Below, piece after piece: positions 54,073-64,000 of a DNA stretch of 64,000 nucleotides. The notes beneath the pieces were generated by a model that ran no database searches, was not told where the DNA came from, and worked only from the letters and a program-made list of their open reading frames with translations. Origin of the DNA: Craspedostauros australis (lineage: Eukaryota; Bacillariophyta; Bacillariophyceae; Mastogloiales; Achnanthaceae); the NCBI GenBank assembly GCA_026770025.1, contig JAMXDE010000066.1:124001-188000 (forward strand), read 5' to 3'. A program made the translations under genes and the position numbers. The stretch's first letter is position 1, and the number at the start of each line of letters is the position of its first letter.

Positions 54073-55740
54073 TTGACGAACGAAACAGCACAAGCCGCAA
54101 TCGCTGATGTCCACAATGACGCAGACGATTCCAAACGCGAAGACACATCCTTCCTCACCATCGATCCAAAGGACATCAATATCGTCAACTGTGACGAGCT
54201 GGATCTCGACGCAGCGAACGGCCGCGAACTCTCAGAGGGGAGAGGATGCCAACAGCATCCGAGAATCGACCTGCGCCGACACGTTCCGCGGTTCCGTCAA
54301 CATCATCGCCAACCATCGCAACACCCTGGTTGTCTTCCACAATCTGGGCGATCTCATGGAGGGTCAGGATGCCAACTTCCTGCAGGACCTCATGAACGAC
54401 ATCGTGTTGTCATGGTTGCTGAGCCTCAAGATCATCATCGTCACAGGATGCTGTTACCAGCTGCAGCAACATATCGCGGGGCAGGATTGGCATCGTGGCG
54501 TGGCGGTCACAGACCGTGATGCGTTGCGCGTCGTCAAGGAGGTGGTGGGATATATCCGATACAAGATCGAACGTCATCTGGCACGATCATTGCGCATGCA
54601 GGATGCCAACGACTTGCACATGCCATTGTCGAAGCAGACCGCGCATTTCGATTCGGAATATCAATCGAATGGCAATGGCAATTACCAGCACCGGCACCAG
54701 CAGTCCCCACCAAATGGATCCTATCAACACGGCGCAGCCATTGAACATCCTTGATGGTGTCGATTCTATATCCACAGGATTTGCGCGCCGCATCGACATC
54801 GAGAAGATCTGCCTGGTTCACAACTCCTGCGATATCGTCCTGCTCACAACATGGGGTATCAGCCCCAGCAATGAAGTCTTCAATGCCAATTCCAAAAGTT
54901 GGCAGGCTCGGTCGCAGGTGCCATGGATGCGAGCAAGATCATCTACTTCACAGAAGGCAACGTGCAGCTGTGGCACAATGTCCATGGCAAGCAGATCCAT
55001 CATCTGCGCGTCAAGGACGCCCACAACCTGCTGCGACACCGCACTGTCGACGTCCACAAGCGCGGTCTCGTCACCTTAGGCGAGAGCTGTCCCCAGGAAA
55101 GCGCCAAGCGCAACAAGCTCATCAAGATCGGCTGGGCAATGTATGCACTTGAGCAGGGCGTCTGACGTGCGCACATCATCTCACCACGGCATGGGGCGTT
55201 GCTGCAGGAGCTGTGCACACAAGACAGCAGCGGCACCATGCTCTCTCGCGAACTCTACAACAATATCCGCCAGGCCAAGATCGAGGACATCAGTGCCATC
55301 CATGAGCTCATCACACCGCTCATCCAGATGGGAACGCTAGTGGATCGGCCAAAGGCCATGTTAGAAAAATGTTATCCTCATACCACGTCTACACGCGCAA
55401 TGACCTCGTCGTGGTGTTTGGGCAGCTCAAGATGTTGGAGAACAGGTTCGCTAAGATCGCGTGCCTCGTCGTGGATCGCAGCTAATGCGCGCAAGGACTT
55501 GGTGATGCCATGCTTGGCTACATGGAATGTCTGTGTCTGCAGAAGGGGGCGTCCTGCGTCTTCGTTCTCAGCACGCAGACGACGGAATGGTTCATCGAAT
55601 GTGGATTTGACGAGGTCGATGTCAGCTGGCTGTCACCCAGCTATCACACCGCGTACGATACCAAGCGCAACATCATGATTTGCACGAAGATCACCAACGT
55701 TCGTCATCTGGATGCCTCCGAACTGTGGTGGAATAGGTAG
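54073..55740 (+). pseudogene. N-acetylglutamate synthase (kinase-like + GNAT) pseudogene inside the transposon
   Basis: Scattered over three frames is a full-length relative of N-acetylglutamate synthase, the first enzyme of arginine synthesis. The amino-acid-kinase-like part includes TFRGSVNIIANHRNTLVVFHN, SLKIIIVTGC, GFARRIDIEKICLVHNS and DIVLLTTWGISPSNEVFNAN. It continues with AGAMDASKIIYFTEG and, after a stop, RAHIISPRHGALLQELC. The GNAT part shows KIEDISAIHELITPLIQMG, KIACLVVD, GLGDAMLGYMECLCL, CVFVLSTQTTEWFIECGFDE and YDTKRNIMICTK. Lesions I can place: frameshifts near 54240, 54725, 54896, 55377 and 55485, and a TGA at 55163-55165 that looks like a CGA-to-TGA change. No introns explain the shifts. 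It lies wholly within the transposon, so it is best read as captured cargo that has decayed. Confidence 0.78.
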
Positions 55741-56514
55741 ATTACACAATAAAGGCACAGTGGATACAATGGGCATAATACATAGTCGTATGTATCGTAT
55801 TATAGGAGCTGCACTGGCACATCACATCACATCACAGCATAGTATAGCATACGAGCATTGTATGGTGTGGATTCGTTGCGCTCTGCTCTGCTCTACTCTA
55901 CTCTACTCTACTCTACTCTACTCTACTCTACTCTACCAATACATGACGATTGTGCTAGTGGCAGCGCCGTCGGCAGGGCACGAGCAGAGATGAATGATCA
56001 GAGGATGCATCGTTGGTGCTCCAGTGACGAGTACAGACGCTTGGACTTGATGGCAGCAACGATCGCGAGGGTTGCACATGTGTGATGAAGAGAAAGCGGA
56101 ATACTGGCATGGCACGATGTGGTACAGATGTACGAGTGCGGTACCAACCAAGAGGAGGCTTTGCCATTCCATTGGTTTGTGCGACACACACCGATTGTGC
56201 TGGCGCTCCGATCGACGCAGTTGGGGCCTTGGAGCGTTTTTGTGTGTGGTTCGGCTGGAATTTTTCCGACCAGAGCGGCACAACACAACGTGCCGGCTTC
56301 ACAACACGATGGCTCCACAACGCGATGGCTCCACGACGCACACCATTCACGACACAAAAAAACGGTCCGCGTCACACAATTCACACCACACATCACATCA
56401 CAAAACACACACCACACATCACAATCCTCCATGCCATCAAACAGACGATACGCACACAGGCACTCCAACCACAGGTGTGCCTATAACATATAATACTACT
56501 ACTTCGATTTGCAG
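55741..56514. other. Non-coding spacer within the transposon
   Basis: Between the NAGS remnant and the transposase stop codon. Holds the CTCTA array and CACA/ACACC-rich sequence; no coding signal. Confidence 0.5.
55881..55936. repeat. CTCTA microsatellite
   Basis: About eleven 5-bp units, first CTCTG then CTCTA, inside the transposon between the captured gene and the transposase. Confidence 0.9.
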
Positions 56515-59061
56515 CTACATCTCTGCTGTGTTGGTATCCTGCTCTGCTTTGCTGTGATGCTCGTCCTTGCCAACGAACATGGCCACTTCGAATGTGTTCA
56601 TGGTGGGTGCTGCTTCGGCTTTGCTGTTGTTGTTGCGAGGCTCAATGATGTCAGCTTTGCTCTTGCTGGGTTGCTTCTTTCTCTTCTCGTCTTTCTTCTG
56701 TTGCTCAGCCTCCTCATTGGCTATGGTTGTCGCAACGATTTGCTTCTCCAGCAACGGAATGAGGCTGCTGGTTGTTGGCAGATTCGTTTTCAGGCACTGC
56801 AGTCCACTGACAGCCATCACCTTGAGGGCATCATTGTACATACCTTTGATGTCGGGCTTGGCGTATTTGAAGCCAGCTGATTTGCCTTTGTTGCCTGTTG
56901 CAGTTGGTTTCTTGGTGGTCGCGCGGGTTGCCTCATCCTCCTCCAACACGAAGTCCGTGTGAGACACGGTAACGCCGATCTTGTTGCCCTCTTTGTCGAA
57001 TTCCGTGGACGTTTGTTTCCGCACATTCATGTGCAGTCCCTTGCGCTCCGTCACAAATTCGTCACCTCCTTTTGCAGCACAAATTGCGTAGGCAATCTGA
57101 TGGTGGCGAACATACGCGCTAGCCACCTTGTCCAGCTTGAATTGGTTCCAACAGGTTCCACAAGCATTCCACAATGCCTCAGTGGTAAGCAATCGGCTTT
57201 CGTGGTACTCACCTTGATACGCTGACACGTGTTTCGACATCGCTGGGAATATCGCATCGTCTTTCACATTCGTGATGGGAGAATTTGGTGGTTGCAGTCG
57301 TAAGTGCCATCCGCGACTGTCGAACTCCTCCTTGATGAACCTGAGCAGTTCCGTGTCTCTGTGTGGCCCCGCGCCATCCATCTGGTACCGAATCACCACG
57401 TTCTTGCCCGTTTCGGCCTTGATTTTGTTGGCGAGCGAATCCAGTGCAGGGATTTCTTTTTCGCGGAAGAATTTCTTGAGGCTGTACTTCGGCTTGGGCT
57501 TATCACGATGACCATCTGTTTCCTTGCTGCCTGTGATCTCCAGTGGTTGGAAATACAATTTACCCTTCTCCCGAGAGATTTTCTCGGGATCAGGAAGGTG
57601 CTTGTACTTGGTCGGCGAGACCCAAGTTCGCTTGTACGTGGTCTTCTGCGCTCGGACCATGCGCCCAACACGTTCGAAGTTCACCTTATACGCCTTTCCT
57701 CCTTTCGCAAAACAGTTATTTGTTGGGGCAAATGCTGTTGATGCAATTGCCATGGTCTTGTCAATGTGACACTTGTGATGCACAGTCTGCTTCACAAGCT
57801 TAACTCCCATCTGGGGCACATGTTTCAGATGCATGCGAGCGACAATGGAGTAGAACCACTTTTCGTCCATGTGGACAAGGACAACTTGCGTATTCTCAAA
57901 CAGCTCAGCTGATTCCCAGAACACACAGAAGTCCTTAGCCCAGATGTCGCGCTTTGCTGTAGTGGTGCCATTGATCAGAGGGAGTATTGTTGTAGAACGG
58001 TACTCACTGCCTTCCAATCCCATGACGAATTTGCGAATACACTTCGGACCAACGACTTGCGGGTTTCCGCTGCCTGCCAGTTTCCATGCAATTCTGTCCC
58101 ACGAGATTGCGCCATTGCACCGTCGCAACACATCCTGGAGCTCAAATTGCAGGAAGGGACCACGCTCCAACCACAAATCAGCCAGCACTTTTGCGGATGC
58201 CAGCTCTTCCGGCGAAGCAGAGGCATAGGCAGAAGCGATTTCGTCGTTCTTGAACTGTTGCTCTGGATGTCGAAGACGTAGTTGTTTCTCGAAGGCTGCG
58301 CGCGGCGTGAAGTACTGTCGTTGCTTGATGGGGCAGGTGAAGATGCTGCTGCCTGCGTCGCTTCGCTTCTTGCATTCAAGCGTCTCCGTTTGGAATTTCA
58401 AAATGTTGCGCCCTACTGTGGTGCGGTCGATACCCCATGCATGGGCGATCAATTTCGTGTTGGCTGGAATCGCACCCAAATTGAAATAGAGAACAGTGTA
58501 GTTCCGATTGTCTTCTTTGTCAAGGCGTTTGCTAGGATTACCAGGCTTAGCAATACTACGCCCTCCATCCTTTCACAACCATCCTTTTGTTTTCGCGCCT
58601 TTCTTCATCTGCTTCGTGAGCTGGGCGATTGCTGTTGCTTTCTGACGCCGCGAGACCTCGAGAAAAGCGGCGATTTTGGCTTCTTGCGATTCTGTGGTAG
58701 TTGGGGATGGTGTGGTGGGCTTAGCCTTGTTGTTGACACGCACGGCAGCGGCGGAGTGATGCTGGGGAGAAAGGAGGGAAGGCTGAGCAAGGCCACCAGC
58801 AGTGCGAGTCCGTGCGAAGGTAGCGAGGCTGTGTGGTGTGCACAGATCCTCGCGAACAACATACATTCGGCTCTGCCCCATCACTGGGGTCACCATGATC
58901 ATCTCCACCTCTCCTGGTGCAAGAGGCCCATCACGTTTGACAGTAGCGCCCTCAACAGTCAGCTTCATTGCAAACTCAACATGACATACGCCCAGGTCAT
59001 GGACCCTGCCACTTGAGCTCTGGTGGGGTGCCACCTTCACACAGTCGCCAGCGCGCAGCAT
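56515..59061 (-). pseudogene. Tc1/mariner-type DD38D transposase with in-frame TGA
   Basis: DDE transposase on the minus strand. The main open stretch begins after a TGA at 58575-58573 and ends at 56515. The same frame is open upstream from 59061 (162 codons), so one nonsense codon, or TGA readthrough, separates the N-terminal basic region (MKKGAKTKGWL) from the rest. Soon after the TGA is a helix-turn-helix-like segment (TKLIAHAWGIDRTTVGRNI). Catalytic residues, numbered from the codon at 58479, are D205 in VHMDEKWFYS, D368 in YQMDGAGPH, and D407 in QPPNSPITNVKDDAIF. The 38-residue gap between the last two and the DEKWF and QPPNSP motifs match plant- and oomycete-type mariner transposases. 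The C-terminal 150 residues are Lys/Glu/Gln-rich. At roughly 850 codons overall it is long for a mariner transposase. Probably inactive because of the stop codon. Confidence 0.83.
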
Positions 59062-60734
59062 GCTTGCAAGGTGAAGAGTACAGTGATTGCAGGGTGATGT
59101 GTGCTGTGTTGGTGGAGGCTGCAGTGTACTTCAAAGGGGCATCGCGACGCACACCAGAATCACGAGGACAGCATCACAGCGCACCGCATCATCAGCCATC
59201 GAAGCACAGCACGGCGCAGCGCGTCACAGGGGGCATGGGCAACATTGGATGGTCACAAGGTGCATTGTGTCGTCCGCTCTCTCCCATGTGGACAGTCACA
59301 GTCATTCTACATTGTTGTACAATCAGTGGCTACAAGCAACAGAGAATCAACAGCAGGTCGTCCCAGATGTGCAATGTTTCCGTTGTCCATTTTGTGAGGT
59401 CAGTTTTGTTGTTGTGGAATGGAGGCGCAATTCGGGACTCGAAAAGTGTTCCCATTGGTTGGCACATTCGGTAGAATTGTGGTTAATCTCCGTGGCCCCC
59501 AACAGCAAAAACTGTTTGAGAACACCAAACACAACACAACAACACGACAATGGAGAAACACAACAAAACTCCTCAAGCGCCGTCGAACGGCATCATCGGC
59601 ACTGCGACAACCAGCGGTCCAGTGTAAGATCCGAGGGAATAGGCGGAACCGCCATGGAAAGATTGGTGGATGAGCGAGAGGGGGATGCCATCGTGGTTGA
59701 TTTGGGGCCGTGGCAGGCCCACGCGCACACGACACGATTCGGAGGAACATCAGCTCATTGGATATGGTCTCTGCCTGGAATGCACAGGCCATTCCAACGA
59801 CTATTGATGGGCAAGACGTATCCAAGAGGATACGATGAAGATGCACACGAAGTTTGAGGGTCGGGAGTGGCCTGGAAGGTGCCCTCCGCAAGAAACAAGT
59901 TGAGGGCAAGAGTTTTTTGGTGGGTGGCGGCGGACCCATCACATGACTTCGGTGGTGATGGGTGCCGTTCACAAGTCACCCAAATCGCCAAGCCACTCAT
60001 ACAAGATGTGTTCGAAATCAACTCAAGATGGCTATGACGAAGTATCCTGCGCAGATACGGTCTGGAAGAGGCTGCAGCCTGGGATGCACAAAAAATGGTT
60101 TTTTTTGGGGTGTCGGAAAAACATCATGATGGCATCATCACATGGAGGTGTACCTTTGGAAGTACGAACTCCCCACCCATTCTGAACACATCAGTGTGTC
60201 GCCAGAGAATGTGGGAACGCATGAGGGGCATGTGGAGGAGCTGCAAGGATCGTATCGACGAGATACGGATCCAAATCCGAACGGCATCAGCATCGAAATC
60301 GTGTTTTCAAAAATTCTGCTTTTCAGTGCAGGGACAGTTTGGAGTATGAGATGAGCCTATCTGCGCAGGATCTTCATGGAGTGGATATATGGGGGGTATC
60401 CGGAGCCAGTGTGGTGCGCAGATTGTGAAAATGCCAGGGATGATAATGATGATCATGGGTGCTGAAGGTAGGGCAGCATGGTGGCACCCCGAATTTTTCG
60501 CACCCACCACCTGACAGACAGCAAGCCAAAACGACATTAAAAATAAAGTCCATACAAATTCAACTTTGATATTCAGAATAATCGATAGCCAAGCGTCCGA
60601 ATGCACTGTCTATTTTTAATTTTAAATGTTGTGGTGTCGAGATATAACATCATAAGCAGTTGTTTGGATGGTTTTGGGTGTGCTCTATTTTAGTCTACTT
60701 TATCACGACTCATCACGAGTAAAACTCAAAAAAC
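59062..60734. other. Right part of the transposon, degraded coding-like block
   Basis: Between the transposase start and the right inverted repeat. From about 59640 to 60354 the plus strand holds runs that look like worn protein-coding sequence in shifting frames: KTYPRGYDEDAHEV, RVFWWVAADPSHDFGGDG, QIAKPLIQDVFEINSRWL, LRRYGLEEAAAWDAQK and YRRDTDPNPNG. I do not recognise the family. It could be a second captured gene or part of the original transposon. Confidence 0.35.
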
Positions 60735-60784
60735 ACTCCACAACTAGTGTTATCGTGAGTGCATCAACTGCGACCTGGAGGTCG
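60735..60784 (-). repeat. Right terminal inverted repeat
   Basis: Reverse complement of 53737-53786 except at the second base from the end; followed by the target TA. Confidence 0.92.
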
Positions 60785-60786
60785 TA

Positions 60787-61753
60787 CGTCACTGCCGGGG
60801 CCTGCAATGTGCGGAACTGCAAGAAGGCATACCTGCCCGGAACCATTCTGGCCCCCTTCGCCAGCGTGTACTTCGGCATGCTAGGACAGATGGGCCGCAT
60901 GATCGTGGGCAGCGACCTCACCTTCGCAGACCCGAACGTGGTCCTCGCCAACTACGCCTTCGAACCCTTCTTCTGTCCGCTGCCAGCACCGCCGACATTC
61001 CCAGTGCCAGAGGCGTGCATTGGCGGTCCACCGACTTCGGCACCAACGTCGCAGGAGACCTTCGTCTACACCTTCGTTGACACCAACGAGCCCGACCCGA
61101 CTTCCATGCCAACCTCTGGACCGACATCTGGACCGACATCCGCACCCACTTCCGCGCCGACATCTGCTCCAACATCTGGACCGACTTCCGCACCAACTTC
61201 CGCGCCGACATCTGCTCCAACATCTGGACCAACTTCCGCACCAACATCCGCGCCAACATCTGGCAACGACGATGCGGTGAGATTGGCAGCGATGCACGGC
61301 AAGACCATGTGGAACAAGACGCCGCTCAACCCTCCATTCCGAGTCCTTGCATCCAACGTTGACACCGTCGAGTTTCAGTTCTTCAGCTCCGCATGGGGTA
61401 TGGATGAGGTCCTTCCCTTTGTGTACACTTCGTACAACAAGCCAGCATCCATGCCGGATCAAGAATGCGTGCTGGATGAGAACGTCTCATCCGCCGATGT
61501 CATCACCCACACTGCGCAGTGCAACTCCGCAACCAACACGGCCATCGTGGATCTGTTCATTGTCGACGGTCCAAACTTCGACCCCGCCACCGATGATGCC
61601 AACATCCCGCGTTGCTGCCATGCGGATGCGGAGTCTGCTCACGACGGTGCCGCGGTCGTGCAGTACGTGTTCGTGATCGACTGCACTCCATCGGGAGCTG
61701 ACGGCGCCGAAACTCCCAACCGCGTGCGTGGGTTGAGAGGAAGCAGTGCTTAA
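60787..61753 (+). pseudogene. Choice-of-anchor A / PTS-repeat secreted protein, C-terminal half (split gene)
   Basis: Resumes the frame of the gene cut at 53736: VTAGACNVRNCKKAYLPGTI, then LAPFASVYFGMLGQMGRMIVGSD, the closing strands of the choice-of-anchor-A domain. A Pro/Thr/Ser repeat region follows (61097-61264). The end is a Cys-containing globular domain of about 160 residues (TMWNKTPLNPPF, VEFQFFSSAWGM, CVIDC-like end VFVIDCTPSG), finishing RGLRGSSA. PTS repeats of this type are common in secreted and wall-associated diatom proteins. The half has no start codon of its own in the host sequence. The open frame continues upstream into the transposon to 60668, so a fused transcript could still be translated, without a signal peptide. 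Confidence 0.8.
61097..61264 (+). repeat. Coding 12-bp repeat (Pro-Thr-Ser-Ala/Gly), 14 units
   Basis: Fourteen tandem tetrapeptides PTSM, PTSG and PTSA, with codon variation between units. Probably an extended, O-glycosylated stalk between two globular regions. Confidence 0.92.
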
Positions 61754-62684
61754 AGCGATGGCGCACGAGCAGAAAAGATGACTCTGTCGTCATCAAAGCT
61801 TCATGAGGAAAGACGCATCGTCGAGCGGAGCATGATGGCGATCACATCACCAACCACTCTAATAATAGCATACACCATACAATAGAAAAAGGAAATGCAG
61901 TTATAACCAGCCACTAGATCTATGGAGCGCTCTCTGGAGAACATGATAACCTTCCTTGTCGGCTGTTGCAGTGACAGTGATGGAGAGGCATGCTGATGAT
62001 CGTCCCTTGTGTGCCAGCGGCAGCGTCATCTCTTCACGCCGCGAGAACACTCTCTGCCTTTGCTACTTCTACTCGCAGCTCAACCACGTACATGCAAAGA
62101 GTTCCTGGATGTGTGTTCACAATGCGTGGTTAGTAGTTATGAGAGTTAACGCTACTGGGGTGCTGTTGTTGCTGATAGTATTCGTGTCGCTGACGGCGCT
62201 TCGTCGTGTTGGTCGGAGGTGGAGGATCCACTGCGTCCTCTTTTCTTCCACCTCCGGCCAGACTGACCGCGACGATTCGGAGCGGCGGATGCAATTTGAT
62301 GGCCTCGACGCGAACTCACTGCCGCGATGCCGCCAAACTGCTTCGGGCGCTCAGTTCTCTCCTTTCGTGCTGTGGCGATATGTATTGCGTATTGTGCGTG
62401 CATAGACTGTGGTATGTCTTCATGCCCACGGAGCAGCGTCTTGCGCTGGCTGCCTCAAGGGGGCGCCTTGCGTTCTTGCTGTCGGCGGATGGATCGTGGC
62501 CTCTGTGTGGTGCTTCAGGTTCTCACCAGCGTCGTGTGCAGCCAGCCAAGTCGATGACGGCTGTCTGCACAAGAGGCGGTGCCTCGCAGCGCTTGTCGCG
62601 CCGCGGATTGTGCCAAGCGGTAATTCGTCGCTTGTTGGGTCGGGGTGGGTTGGTCTTGTGCGGATGTCACGTGGGGCAGCTTAC
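61754..62684. other. Intergenic, possible downstream exons of a minus-strand gene
   Basis: 3' flank of the anchor-A gene on the left. On the minus strand a good acceptor (CGCCTCTTGTGCAG) near 62561 and an Arg/Ser-rich ORF at 62152-62403 could belong to the gene whose first exon is 62685-63010. I could not join them in a consistent frame. Confidence 0.35.
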
Positions 62685-63010
62685 GGCGGAGGATTGTGAC
62701 AATCCTCCGGGGTCTTGCGCAGCGCAACGAGCTTGGGGACGGCATCCACCTCCATCGTGTCAGTGTTGGGGTCGATCCCCATCGGATTGGGATCAACATC
62801 GTTGAGCGTGGGCGCTGCTTTGACGGCGCGCCTCTCGAAAATCCCTTTTTGAGCCAGCGGCACATCCATGTCGATGAACTCCACCAAGTTGACACCAGCA
62901 GCATCGAACACAGGGAAGTTGTCATCAACAGCATCGAACACAGGGAAGTTGTCAGCTTGCTGTCTGGCGAAGACGGCTCGGCGAGCATGGAGTTGGGCTT
63001 CGTCGGTCAT
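62685..63010 (-). CDS. Hypothetical protein, first exon only
   Basis: ATG at 63010, 108 codons, ending at a donor CCGCC|GTAAGC at 62685. The product is acidic and helical (MTDEAQLHARRAVFARQQAD) with a duplicated block DNFPVFDA, encoded by a 30-bp tandem repeat (about 62900-62954), then GIDPNTDTMEVDAVPKLV. No family was recognised. The downstream exon structure is unresolved. A long plus-strand ORF over the same bases (62645-63442) is taken as its antisense shadow, because the minus-strand protein has the more natural composition and a splice donor. Confidence 0.4.
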
Positions 63011-63847
63011 GGTGCAGGTGAGGAGGATGGTTTGTTGCGGTTGTTGGTTACACTGGGGGTGATGTCCGGCTGGATTGTGGTTCGATTTGGTTTTTGTGTA
63101 ATTTCGTGTTTTTCCAAAATTCGTTCTCGTTGGTTCCACGACTGCGACAATGCGCGTTTCGAGAGGCGTGTGTGGCGGCGTTCATCTGCGAATCCGCGAC
63201 GACAACTATCGTTGTTTAGTGTTGAGACAAGTATTATTGTTGTAATTCTCGTATTGAAGGCCTACTACAGCACTTGCGTCACGATTGATGTCAAGGAACA
63301 GAATCTCCAACGAGAGTTTCGTCAGACGAAGATTCGTCTTGAGGGTGATTGGTCCTCTTTCGTCACAACAAGTTCCACAGAATCGCCGGAAGATACCTTA
63401 TCGGTTGCTTCGGACAGAATTCTGCGGACGCGGAAGAGATGACAGATGACGAACACGGCACAACTGCTGGAAGAACACAAATGCTGACGACAGATGGACA
63501 GCGTGAAGGGCCCACGATAATGCCCCACCGTGTGTATCGGTATCACGATTGTGGGTCATTTTTCATCATCCTCCCTCCAAGCTGCGCGCCTTTGGATCCA
63601 ACCGTTCATTCCTTCCTCCATCAGAGTTCGGTTTGCCACATCATGCCACATCACAACACCTCACGACGCACCTCTCATTGTGCCTCACTCATCTCCTTTC
63701 CACTCCATTGCATTGGCATTGCCCCTGTTGGTAGAGAGCGATGCAATTGTGGTGCATTGCTCACAAATCCGCCTCGGAAGTGAATTCGCCAGAACACGAT
63801 CGGCCATCACGCTGCTGCAACAATACTGCATAACAGCAGCCACAACA
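63011..63847. promoter_or_regulatory. Upstream region of two divergent genes
   Basis: 0.84 kb between the tentative minus-strand start and the plus-strand start at 63848. No element recognised and no reliable ORF. Confidence 0.3.
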
Positions 63848-64000
63848 ATGCCACCATCCAACAAGACCATGCTGCAAACGCCGGTGTACGGGTCAGTGGC
63901 CGTGGACGGTGATGACAGCGACGATGACAGCATCCACCAGGTGGAGGCCTTGCGGGAGCAGCTGCTGGCCAAGACGCACGCCTTCAAGCAGCCCTTCAAT
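63848..64000 (+). CDS. Start of an unidentified gene, truncated by the window end
   Basis: ATG at 63848 with good context (CACAACAATGCC), then 51 codons open to the last base. The visible part has an acidic stretch (VDGDDSDDDSIHQVE) followed by a helical segment (LREQLLAKTHAFKQPF). No domain can be recognised from so short a piece. Confidence 0.5.
   Translation, partial: MPPSNKTMLQTPVYGSVAVDGDDSDDDSIHQVEALREQLLAKTHAFKQPFN

Larger units (their letters stand above)
53735..60786 (-). mobile_element. Large Tc1/mariner-type DNA transposon (7,048 bp) with captured gene
   Basis: The element is 53737-60784 with 50-bp terminal inverted repeats, one mismatch at position 2. It is flanked by TA at 53735-53736 and 60785-60786, the hallmark target duplication of Tc1/mariner elements. 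It carries a DD38D transposase gene on the minus strand and a decayed N-acetylglutamate synthase copy on the plus strand. Mariner elements are usually 1.3-2.5 kb, so most of this one is cargo. The insertion splits the anchor-A gene without any loss of host bases. Confidence 0.88.

Noticed and set aside
53787-54076. Extension of the anchor-A ORF through the inverted repeat
   Set aside because: Transposon sequence read in frame by chance; it is not part of the host protein.

Overview
The window looks like nuclear DNA of a stramenopile alga, most likely a diatom. The pointers are heat-shock-factor genes of the diatom-expanded type, a secreted protein with PTSAPTSGPTS-type repeats, Copia retrotransposons, a class I HMG-CoA reductase with a short membrane anchor, and genes with few short GT-AG introns. 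This assignment is inferred from gene families only. No RNA gene or CRISPR array was recognised.

Layout. 1-10 kb: the 3' part of a heat-shock factor gene, a DnaJ co-chaperone (minus), a membrane-anchored coiled-coil/cyclophilin-like gene (plus) and a leucine-rich-repeat gene (minus). 10.2-39.6 kb: a direct duplication of a two-domain Cu-only-superoxide-dismutase-like gene, badly disrupted by transposons. Copy A (10.9-12.2 kb) keeps all copper ligands in both domains. Copy B (23.0-24.3 kb) has lost them and has gained an eleven-unit His-Asp-Ser tract. A Copia element with matching 630-bp LTRs (13541-20731) lies between the copies. A LINE (24669-39439, 22-bp target duplication) sits in the 3' flank of copy B, and a second Copia element with 791-bp LTRs (28788-36711) is nested inside the LINE. 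Copy A supplies the unoccupied version of the LINE insertion site.

40-51 kb: an M50B-type membrane metalloprotease (plus), a second heat-shock factor that is a close inverted copy of the first (minus), a gene-poor stretch, and HMG-CoA reductase (minus). 52.8-61.8 kb: a secreted choice-of-anchor-A/PTS-repeat protein gene cut in two by a 7,048-bp Tc1/mariner-type element with 50-bp terminal inverted repeats and TA target duplication. That element carries a transposase gene with one in-frame stop and, unexpectedly, a decayed copy of an N-acetylglutamate synthase gene. 62-64 kb: a tentative minus-strand exon and the start of a plus-strand gene that leaves the window.

The host genes do not form an operon-like unit. 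Two themes recur: protein-folding stress (two heat-shock factors, DnaJ, a cyclophilin-like protein) and cell-surface or secreted proteins (the GPI-anchored SOD pair, the anchor-A protein). Four transposon insertions account for about half the window. The identical-looking LTRs and clean target duplications suggest that at least three of them are young.
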